Source of the DNA: Hydractinia symbiolongicarpus
Lineage: Eukaryota; Cnidaria; Hydrozoa; Anthoathecata; Hydractiniidae
Assembly (NCBI RefSeq): GCF_029227915.1
Contig: NC_079882.1
Span: forward strand, 27,409,001-27,473,000
Length of the DNA stretch: 64,000 nt
Reading direction: 5' to 3'
The position numbers and the translations under genes are program-made. The first letter of the stretch is position 1. Each line of letters begins with the position of its first letter. Under the pieces are notes generated by a model. The model was not told the origin of the DNA, did not search any database, and worked only from the letters and a program-made list of their open reading frames with translations. Below are positions 48,486 through 59,400 of the stretch, piece by piece.

Positions 48486-49372
48486 ATGTTTAGTTTGCGA
48501 CAGTTGAAACGCATTTTAAAGGAACAAAACTTGCTTCGAAGGAAATCAAATTATTGAGGTAAGTCTATTTTGTTTTTAGCTTTCTTGTATGCGCATAACT
48601 TGTGTAGACTAATGCTATCGACCTACGTAGTGTTTAGAATGAAATAGAAATTAGTGGAGGACTTTTGGGATGCCGAAATATGCATCACAAATTAAAAGTT
48701 CAGTATAACATCCAAGTCAGCAGGTGAGTAGGTTTTATGATGTCAACATTGTTGAAGTATCATAATATGATTTTATAATTTTAAATCTTTCTTCCAAGAA
48801 AAATAGTACAAGAAGTCCAAAGTGTCATAGATCCAGAAGGAGTACAGCTCAGAAAAGCACATATTTTAAAAAGAAGGAAATACATATGCGAAATATGCTT
48901 TAAGTGACATATTTTACAAGTTGAAAACCTTCAGCTTCTGTTTTTATGGATGCATTGACGGGTAGGTAGTGCTACGCTTATAACATAACATAGGTTTTAT
49001 AACTAAATCATTTTTGCGAATTCCTCTTTCAGCTACTCGAGGGAGATTATTTGGTTAGATTCCACTGTTACTAATAACTGTCCGAAAGTGGTGGCAATTC
49101 ATCATGTAAACCCTGTGAAGAATTTAAAATATCACTGCTATTCAAATATTTTTCAGAAGAAATGACACTGACGCCTTTGCTTGCGAAAACAATGTCAAAT
49201 TTCGAAAATCAACATCTAACCAGGTGAACTGCAAGTTTTCTAAAATTTGGGAAAAGAGAATAGCTTTCTCTTGTTGCATTCATTAATCACAGAGCAATTT
49301 TAACTTTTTGTATCTTAAGAGCATAGAGGCTTTGTGGTCGTACTTAAGAAAGACCAAAGTTGACTGTGGATC
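48486..49372 (+). pseudogene. Spliced integrase-core gene, degenerate
   Basis: Exon-like pieces with consensus splice sites, in order: 48486-48558 (LRQLKRILKEQNLLRRK), 48638-48723 (GGLLGCRNMHHKLKVQYNI), 48799-48961 (VIDPEGVQLRKA, then in a shifted frame FYKLKTFSFCFYGCIDG), 49033 to about 49115 (YSREIIWLDSTVTNN), about 49158-49223 (RRNDTDAF, RKSTSNQ) and 49322-49372 (IEALWSYLRKTK). The order matches the integrase-core family whose members have an N-terminal HTH, DPEGV, GCIDG and EAxWSYLR motifs. A TGA in the first exon and a shift in the third make this copy dead, but it preserves introns. Belongs to a different subgroup from the copies at 18603 and 34610. Confidence 0.55.
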
Positions 49373-49903
49373 GATTACTTCAAAGTAATTACTTTATGTG
49401 GTTATAAAATAACATTAGTTTTCAAACTTTTATGCAAATAAAATTTTTGTACAGGACATCCGTTTGGCAAATGAGTAAAATACTTAAATATAAATAATTC
49501 AGCACTCACAAAGAAACAAAACTGGTATTTATGACAGACTGATTAATCTTTTGTGGAGTGTGATTTACACATTTTTTATTTGAATATTTTCAATATCAAA
49601 ACATTCTTAATCTTTGATCAAAACTGTTTTCTTATTGATAGCTGTTACATTTAAAAGTCGGTCTGGTCTTCAAAATCAACACTGGCTTCGAAAACTTTTA
49701 ATCAGCAGCCGTGTCGCAACGCAGTCCACCTTTAATAACTTTTTTCTATACATTAACAGGCGCACCTGTCCAATTTTATCAATATGTGAACAAATAATAT
49801 GCAACTTTTAGTTTAATCAAAAAACAACCGTTCTAATCACGTATTTATTTTCCCGAACACCTGCATAATGCACAGTTACACGTAATACCTTTGTATGTAC
49901 CGC
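49373..49903. other. Upstream flank of gene B, no gene
   Basis: AT-rich. Nothing recognised apart from the promoter-like elements listed next. Confidence 0.4.
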
Positions 49904-49910
49904 TATAAAG
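49904..49910 (+). promoter_or_regulatory. TATA box of gene B
   Basis: TATAAAG, 58 bases before the ATG. It is embedded in an inverted repeat (TACCTTT ... AAAGGTA). Confidence 0.45.
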
Positions 49911-49967
49911 GTACAAACAAGCGAACATAGCTAACTCAACTTTTCTGGATGAAGGCAAATAATAAAC

Positions 49968-52900
49968 ATGCAGTGTCTAGGATTTTTGTTTTTGCTTTTT
50001 GTCAGCATTAAAGTGAACGCAGCACTTAACAGTAAGTAAACTTTGTCTATTGCACTTATTTGAAACGAAAAAGCGGAGTGTGATCATATATTCTCAATCG
50101 TGAAAAAAATATATAAATAAAACGTCGGATTGCACCCTTTTTTGGCGTGACATCAAACCAAAAACTTTTAACTACCCTAAATCTAACAAAAAAGAAAAAC
50201 CCCACTAAGTTTCAATCTATAAAACGGCATGCCTCGGAGATTACCAGAAAAAGAGTTGAGAAATTACAAAATACATTTAAAGGAATTTGATAATTTTTAT
50301 TTTTTTAGAACATGTTACATGTGTGCGGGATTATCGAAAAATTGGATGCTTCAACAGCGTTGAACATTTGTTGACCGAAGAACTTGTCAACGATCGCGAT
50401 CTAAAGTCAAAATATTCCATGGACTTAATGATCAATTGGAGAAATTTTTCAGCTTCGACTCACAGGTTAGAAAGGCTTTAATAAACGAGAAAGAAAAATG
50501 AGAAGAGTACTCAAATAAAAATTTTATGCACAAAGTGTCTGTAATTTTAGTTTTCGGTCTTTAAACATCAGAAATTCTTCTGTTAAATTTATGAGCACAT
50601 ATTATGGAAGGCATTAGCGCTAATGTTGCGAATTTGTTACTGCAAACTGTTTTTCCTTCATGTATTGAGTATGACTAACTTTTACAATGCGATGGCAAAA
50701 TTGTAATTCCTATGCACTGCAATGTTTTTCATAACAATTTTCAAAGCTACCTTGCATTTAGTTTGGCCTGTCGATGTTCTGAAAAAGCTCGGGCAAAAGG
50801 TTTAAAATTCTTCGGCATTCGCTTTTACGGAGTGTGCTACGGAGGAAATGACATTTCTGCCTTGGAGAGGCAGTTAGTCCAAAATAAGAATAAAAAAATT
50901 AACAACTGTGTCAATGGTAAATACAGAGTGTGTCTAGCCGCTGATAGCAACATGGAATGCGCTGGAAAAGCAAATGGTGAATACATTTACGAAATTACAG
51001 AAGGCGATGCAAAAGGTCAGTGGATTAAATACATCCAAAAAGTTGTAAAATTTATTGCCAACAGTGCCATATGAATGCTATTTTTTAATGTCTTAAGAGT
51101 ACATCCACAACAGGCAAAATTAATAACTTTCACCGACATTATGTAAAACTGCAAAATTTATTTATAGTTGTTAACGGAGGTTTCAGTGCATGGAGCAATT
51201 TCAGTGAATGCACAGTTACATGTGGATCAGGACTACAAACAAGAGAAAGAACTTGCACCAATCCAGAACCAAAAGGAGAAACAGCCGAAGATTGTTCTTC
51301 ATTAGGACCATACACAGAAACTAGAACATGCAATGTAAAAGAGTGTGAAAGAGGTATATAACTGAATATATGCATAGAGAAAAAGACGAATGTAATGTAA
51401 TGTAATGCTTATATATACTTTAGACATACCATGTAAGTTTGTTACTGGAGATGGTTCAGGTGGTACCGAAGTTAACATTGGTTACAAAGATACCATTCAA
51501 GATTGCATCATCGCCTGTGCAGACAGGAAAAAGAAAAACCCGAAAATAAACGGTGTAACGATTCCAAGCAAAATAAGTGGAAAAGTTAACTGCTACTGCG
51601 AGATAGGAATGACTGGTAGCAACGGAGGTTCTTCATGGCAAACATGCTTTATGCTTCTACCAGGTGAAAAGAAATTTCAACTCTTAACCGCAATTAACAT
51701 TCAAATAAACATCTTAACTTTTGTTAAGTCCTAATTATTTTTACTTCTAAGTTGACGGAAAATTATCTGACTGGTCTGATTGGTCTAAATGTTCAAAGTC
51801 ATGTGACGGTGGAAGTCAACAACGGACACGAGCATGTTCACCCCCCAAACGTGGTGGAAAACCATGTGACGGTCTTCTTGTACAATCCAGATCTTGTCAC
51901 ACTGAGAATTGTCCAGGTGAGTTTGGTTTACATACTTAATAATGTTTTTTGTAAAAGACGTAATGCTTTTTTGATATTTCGCAAGAGTAAGACCCAAGAT
52001 CTCATATGTGGGGAAAATAAATGAGCTTAAAACCATGGTGAAAGAGCTGTGGTTATAAAATAACAAGGTGTTTAAGAAAACAAGGAACGTCGAGACATGA
52101 CTGGAGCATTTCTTGTTAGGATATTTTAATTCTTTTGGATTTTTGGGAAATAAAAAAAGTCTTATTTTCTTGCATGATTTCGTCTGGTAAAAAAGGTACT
52201 TCGTAAAAAGCAGTGCGTCTAAACGTTGAGAAAGATTGCCTCTCAAGTGTTCGATTAATTGTCTGTAAAGGCTCGTTTTCAAAGATTTTTACTAAGGGCA
52301 TGCACGCTAAAAGAAAATCTTGTAAGGTTTTACGCTATAACGGAAAATGCAGTCAAATAGAAAAGAGACATTACCTCGTGTTTAACTGATTTAGCTTGTT
52401 AGAGTTTTAAATAGCCAACGTAAACCATAAAGCAGGTTCCTTTATGACGTATTTCATTGGAATGTTAGCGCAATCTATGCATATTATTCAGTGATGTTTC
52501 GTTAGGTTTCTTTATTTATTCTGATAATCAGTATTACATATGTCTTTTGTAGTTGTTGATGGGAAATAAGGAAAAAAATTTATTGATTCATATTTCTTTG
52601 AAATCATACACTGCTAATGAAAAACAATTCTGTGCTTATAGCTAATAATAAAATCTTTTGTTGTCCAAGATTGCAATTGTTGTCTTAAAATTAGACTGGC
52701 ACCTTAAAAAGATTACATACGTGCTGAATACATCTTGACATCTTTAGAATTTCCTTGCAACTTTGTTATTGGTGATGGAGCAGGTGGTACGGAAGTTAAT
52801 ATTGGATACAAGGAAACAATTTCAGATTGCATAAATGCTTGTGCAGCGAAAAGATTTGAGAATCCAAAAATAAACGGCGTGACTATTCCCAGTAAAATTA

Positions 52901-53875
52901 CTGGTAAAGTGAATTGTTATTGTGAAATAGGAATGACGAAAAGTAATGGTGGCTCTTCATGGAGAACTTGCAAAATGCTATTACCAGGTAGGTAGGGTGA
53001 CAAACAACCGCCTTTAGTTTTCTCTTTTAATTAACTGTTTAATTTTTAAACTTTCCAGGATTAAATGTTTACTTTTTTCTTTTTTCTTTTTTCTAGTTGA
53101 TGGAAAATTATCTGACTGGTCTGATTGGTCTAAATGTTCAAAGTCATGTGACGGTGGAAGTCAACAACGCACACGAACATGTTCAGCACCTAAGCGTGGC
53201 GGAAAACCATGTGATGGTCCTCTTGTACAATCCAGATCTTGTCACACTGAAGCTTGTCCAGGTAATACGAGGGAAGGTCATTTTTTCATACTTGGATTTA
53301 CAGGTTCATAGAAATTTCATAATCCAAGAACAATAAGATACTATTCGTACGTAACTTACCACGATTATTTAATTTTTGTTACATTTTACCCATGCGCCAT
53401 TAAGAGGAAAGTATGAAGCGTTATAACCGTGATAGTATCGTTGTACCTCACTTAATTAAAACAGAAAGAAATTTTGTATCACACTAATGTATCCACATAC
53501 AGTTTGTTATGAGTTAAAGTTATGAGCTAATTGTAATTTGTGAAACAGATACAAATATTATAAATTCATATTTGTTTAAATTTTGTGCTATTTCTGAGCA
53601 ATTTCAAAATGAAACTGTATAATATCTATTATATAAAATCTTCTTTAGACGTAAAATGCAGTTTCGTCAAAGGAGATGGTACCGGTGGTACTGAAATTAA
53701 CATTGGGTACAAAAAGACAGTGGCAGAATGTATTAATGCCTGTGTTGCAAAGAGGGTCGAGTATCCAGACATAAATGGCGTAACTATTCCACCAGCAGGG
53801 AGAGTGAATTGTTACTGTGAGAGAAGAATGACAGGATCGAATGGCTCTGGTTCCTGGAAAACTTGTAAAATTTAA
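49968..53875 (+). CDS. Gene B: secreted TSR/GDG-module protein
   Basis: Nine exons: 49968-50031, 50309-50465, 50762-51015, 51168-51353, 51424-51663, 51752-51916, 52748-52987, 53097-53261, 53649-53875; 565 aa. Exon 1 is a signal peptide (MQCLGFLFLLFVSIKVNA). Exons 2-3 form an N-terminal cysteine-rich domain (CVRDYRKIGCF, LVNDRD, LACRCSEKA, FFGIRFYGVCYGG, ECAGK). Then TSR1, GDG1, TSR2, GDG2, TSR3, GDG3-stop. The TSRs keep WxxW and CxxSC or CxxTC (for example WSDWSKCSKSCDGG), the sites for C-mannosylation and O-fucosylation. The GDG modules keep all six cysteines. Every intron after exon 3 is phase 1. No membrane anchor. Extracellular; adhesion or matrix role is inferred from the TSRs only. All parts look intact. 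Confidence 0.87.
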
Positions 53876-55162
53876 GAAGTTTAAGAAAAAGAGATCTAAG
53901 CTCATCTTACATTTTTTGTTTCATAATGTGGTCCTTTTCAACTGGTCCCATTTTTCGAATTAAGTTTAAGACGTGGATGAGCTAGATTCCTGAGTTGTTC
54001 AGGTGAAGTAATATAATGTTGATACAAAATACCGCCATCTTTGATTACTTCTTGAAACTAAGTCATGTAAACATTAAAGACACAAAATTATTTATACTTT
54101 GTGAAGAAACTCTTTGGTTATGGTACATGGCAACACTGCTTAAATAACTAAAATAACGTCGTTAACGTGGTTAAGGTGAAAGAAATAGCAGACGCACAGA
54201 AGTTAAGACAATCGCTTGTGTCCAATAGTGATTGATTTTGTCCATGTCCTAAGTAACCTCTTTCTCATTGTTAGTGCTTATCCACGTAGCAATCTGATGT
54301 CATCCCGTTCTTTTCTTACAAACAACCATACTATCCGAAAAATGGATACAAGTATGAACTAAGGTGAACTACTTTTATTGCAGATAGTGATATGCTAGTA
54401 GTTGGTCTATGCGTCTTGCTCTAAGGAAAAAAAACATTTACAATGTATTTAGCTTAAGACCTTTTGGTGCAAAAAAAATTATGATCTGCATGGAATATGT
54501 GTTTTATTAAAATCAAAATATCTCCCTCAGAAAAACTCCTGCAAAGTAAATGGGTTACTTCTTATAAAATGTCATACTTCCTGGCTGTAAGGAGATAATG
54601 ATTTTCTAAAATTATTTTGAAGACTCGTTTTGATACTTCGGCAGAATTAAATTGCTTTTGGTGCCAGCTTTGAACTTTGACTCCAATTGATAAGGATGTT
54701 GTGCTATTTCTAAGCTACTAGGGCATCCTCAACAATAGAACATTAATTTTATCTGTACCGCACTTTGGGTGTAACGATTGGTACAATTATACTTTACACC
54801 GCAAATATGTTCAATTAGCAGCTCAAATAGAGTCGTAGCCTGGCCTAAATGTTACCCGACATTTTCTCTATGCTAAATTATCTCTCAAAGAATTGATAAA
54901 ATTTAACCTAACTTCAACATGATTTCTTGCAACAAAAAAATAACAATAAACTTTTTGCAACTTTAGCTAACTGAAAACACAAGTTACAATTTCTTGTTAC
55001 CGTCATAGCAAAAACAATAAGCTAAAATCTTTATTTTGCGAAATAAGTAATCATGGAAGTTCCAAAATTATGTAGGTGAATATTCATCATAACACATTCA
55101 CCTTTTCATTTTCTGACTTCCCTTGAGAATGGTTCACCCCGATCGAACCTACTTTGCCTCCC
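53876..55162. other. No gene seen
   Basis: Intergenic, between genes B and C. No exon of the family is present, although many short AT-rich frames occur. Confidence 0.5.
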
Positions 55163-55873
55163 CTATATACTATATACTATATACTATATACTATATACTA
55201 TATACTATATACTATATACTATATACTATATACTATATACTATATACTATATACTATATACTATATACTATATACTATATACTATATACTATATACTATA
55301 TACTATATACTATATACTATATACTATATACTATATACTATATACTATATACTATATACTATATACTATATACTATATACTATATACTATATACTATATA
55401 CTATATACTATATACTATATACTATATACTATATACTATATACTATATACTATATACTATATACTATATACTATATACTATATACTATATACTATATACT
55501 ATATACTATATACTATATACTATATACTATATACTATATACTATATACTATATACTATATACTATATACTATATACTATATACTATATACTATATACTAT
55601 ATACTATATACTATATACTATATACTATATACTATATACTATATACTATATACTATATACTATATACTATATACTATATACTATATACTATATACTATAT
55701 ACTATATACTATATACTATATACTATATACTATATACTATATACTATATACTATATACTATATACTATATACTATATACTATATACTATATACTATATAC
55801 TATATACTATATACTATATACTATATACTATATACTATATACTACATACTATATACTATATACTATATACTAT
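55163..55873. repeat. (CTATATA)n heptanucleotide array, about 101 units
   Basis: 711 bases of a perfect 7-bp period, apart from one T-to-C change at 55845. Because 7 is not a multiple of 3, every forward frame reads the same seven-residue cycle, giving spurious 250-codon frames. Homogeneity implies recent expansion. Confidence 0.97.
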
Positions 55874-56414
55874 CAAGTTTTATTACATACTAATTTTTAT
55901 TTTTGCAGAATTTCTGGAGGGTGGGTACTTTTCCCCATTTATTAAAGGACTTTAAAAGGCTCTTTTAAAATGGGTTTTTGGGGTTCTGTGTATGTAAATT
56001 ATTAAACTAACTATATTCGACATAAGTGTCTTTGAATTCGATAATCAATAGCCTATTTTGTAGCCTTTTAACTGTGCGTCGACTGGTTTTAAGATTTCAT
56101 TTAAAGGGATTGTTTTTTGTATACTTCATATGACAACAGTATGCTATACAAATAGGTTCGCATGTTGCTAACATAGACCATGGATGCAAACGCCATTTAA
56201 AAGAAAGGAATTTAATTTTGAAGCGTTGCACGCTATTTCTAAAGCAAATAAAAATCTTTTGTTAAAAGGAATATTTCATTTAAACTAGCTTGCGATAATT
56301 TGTTGTAGATATCACAAATACACTTTAACAACACGCAATTATTATTAAATAAAACTTAACCTATCCTAATATTAAGAAACATTTGTTGCATTTTTTTTAA
56401 ATGTTGAAAAAGCT
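55874..56414. other. Upstream flank of gene C, no gene
   Basis: AT-rich. No clear TATA box comparable to those of genes A and B. A short upstream ATG at 56401 ends at a TGA after five codons and overlaps the true start, so it is a small upstream ORF. Confidence 0.4.
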
Positions 56415-59400
56415 ATGATAGTATTTCGGATTCTGCTTTTGTTCGGTGCATGGCAACATGTTCAATGCACGGAAGGTAAGATTTTCTACATTTGTGGGAA
56501 TGTTATTTTGAGAGTCTAGTCTTGAGTATAGAAAAGATCTAGAAATGTTCGCATGCTCGATATGGGAATATTATTTTTTATTTTCTTACCCTGATTTTTT
56601 TTTTTTTTTTATATAACACTGGAACCTTCCTCGACTTCTAAAGGAACAAAATACCAAGAAAATGTGTTAACCTTGAGCCGTAAATATAACGATTTGATCT
56701 CCGCGTAGAATGTAGAACTAACTTGAGCCAATCTATTGATACATAACACACATGTAAGTCATCCCATATTTTCATGAATTTGTTTTTAGAACACGTTGTT
56801 TGCAAGCGTAATTATCAAAAGATTGGTTGTTTCAACGGTATGACTGGCTTATTTAAACAAGAACTTGTAAATGATCGAGACTTGACTTCAGAATATTCAA
56901 CCAATCATTTGACGGATTGGGGAAAGTTTGCCGCTTCCATACACAGGTGTGTGAACTAATAAACTTTCATTCTTCCTTGTTTTTAATTTCCATATTGAAA
57001 AGCGAAATTCTTTATTCAGCTTGGCTTGTCGCTGTTCAAAGAAAGCTAGATCTTCCAAATATAAATACTTTGGGATAAGGAATTATGGATTGTGTTTTGG
57101 TGGCAATGATATTAAAGCATTACGAAAACAAATGGAAATGCGCAAGCACAGCGACCCCAGCAATTGTATTACTGGACAATTTACTGTATGCAACGCAAAG
57201 GAAAAAGCTGAATGCGCGGGAAATGCCGGAGGAGAGTACATCTACGAATTGAATGTTAACGACTCCGATAGCAATAAAACCACAGGTGAATTTTTGTTTT
57301 ATTCATTGTAAGAACTTGACATTATATGTATTTGAACTACATATTCAGGCAAGCATATTGCAAATATAAAAGAAGGTTAAAGAAATACCATAAAATTGTT
57401 TTTAGTGGTTATCAATGGTGGTTTTAGTAGCTGGGGTAAATTTGGAGCGTGTTCCATGACCTGCGGTTTGGGTATTTCAACAAGAGAAAGAACATGCACA
57501 AATCCTGAACCACAAGGCAAAGGGGCAAAGGATTGCACTGAAATTGGAGATTACACTGAAACTCGATATTGCATGGTCAAAAAATGCAACACAGGTAAAA
57601 TAGTATAACTTAATTTTCTTTTAATAAAACTTAAAAATTAATTACAACAGAATGACAATTTACTAATCAATAGGTAAACAGGGTTAGCTTTTTTTATTAG
57701 TGATAGACGGCGGTTACAGTAGCTGGTCAAGATTTAGCTTTTGTTCCGCTACATGTGGCGATGGCTTTAAAACAAGATCAAGGACATGTACGAATCCAAA
57801 ACCAAAAGGGATTACTGCTAAAAACTGTTTAAGGCTTGGCCCTGCTACGGAGACCATAAGGTGTAATGCGCAGGAATGCCCTCCAGGTTTGAATTTTTCA
57901 GTAATTTTTCCTTCTCTGTTTTTATGCAAAGTAATACCAACTGGCAACTCCTCTCGCCTTACTGTCCCTTCGTTTTAAAAGCCTGCCTATTGTCTCTCTT
58001 TTTCTTTAGATATTACTTGTGAATATGTAACTGGAGATGGATTAGGAAAAGACGAAGTGTATGGTGGAATGGGAAAAACTGCGGAGGAATGTGTTTCGAT
58101 TTGTTACAAGAAACGAAACGTGTATCATGACATCAACGGTGTAACCATTCCGAAGACTGGTTATAAATGGTGCTACTGTGAAAGAGGGATGACTGGTAGA
58201 AACACGTTAGAGGAAGGTTATCAAAGTTGTATGATGATTTTACCAGGTATGTGCTATTACTAGTGTGTAAGCACGACATGACTAATTCCCTAAAAATAAT
58301 GACTTCCAAAACAGAATTTTGAAAAGGTTTTCTCATTTCATAGTGGATGGCATATATTCAACTTGGTCGAAATGGACAGAATGCTCGAAATCATGCGCCT
58401 CCGGAGTTCAACATCGTATGAGAAGTTGCACTGCCCCCAAAAATGGGGGAAAGCCTTGCCAAGGTCCAAGCACTGAAAGCAGACAATGTAATACGTTCAG
58501 TTGTCCAGGTTAGTAATGAAGTCGTCTAAGAAAATGCAGCATGTTGGTTACATTTTAAGGCACGTATAATCAATGGTTTAAAACAAGTGTAACTAGGTAC
58601 CGTGTTGTCATCAAAAGTATTATATTGTTTTATTTCATTTAGACTTCTCCTGCAATTTTGCGAGTGGTGAAGGCTCAGGAAGATCTGATTGGAACATTGG
58701 AACTCGTATCAGTGTTACGGAATGTGTGATGGATTGCGTAGAAAGAAGAAAGTATAATCCAGAAATTAATGGTGTGTCAGTTCCAACAAACGGTAAAGTC
58801 ACATGTTATTGCGAGAAAGGAATGAGAAATCGAACCACTTCATCGTTTTGGAAAAGCTGCTTCTTGCTGTTTCCAGGTACGACGGCAGTTATTTTATGGA
58901 GCAGATGTGTGTTGTATTTAAAAACGAGTAATAAAGTAATGATAGAGCAAGAAGAAAAATTAACAACGTTTTTAAGGAGCATATCTGTCAATTAGCTGTT
59001 TATCACAATAATTTATGTACTCCATTAGTTGATGGCAGATTATCAGAATGGACAACGTGGTCTTCTTGCACTAAATCATGTGATGGCGGCAACCAGACAA
59101 GGACAAGAACTTGTACTCCACCGCAACGTGGTGGTAAATCATGTAGCGGTCAATTGATGGAAAGAAACCAATGCAACATGGCTAAATGTCCTTGTACGTA
59201 TTGAACTTTTTATAACATTTTTTTTATAACAACAGTTAATCATTACTTGCTTTTTACGTCTTATTGCAAGAAATAGAGTTTTTAAATATTGACATCATGA
59301 AGGAATTTAAAAACATGTTTTAATTTTAGCGTTTAGGTGTGAATTTGCAAGCGGCGATGGAAAAAGTCTTAAAGAAATCTACGTAGGAAAGACAAACTCA

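Noticed and set aside
51785-52282. 165-codon minus-strand frame
   Set aside because: Antisense to a TSR exon and the following intron of gene B.
55123-55945. Two open frames of about 256 and 263 codons of repeating YTIYYIL
   Set aside because: They are the translation of the heptanucleotide array in two frames; no gene structure.
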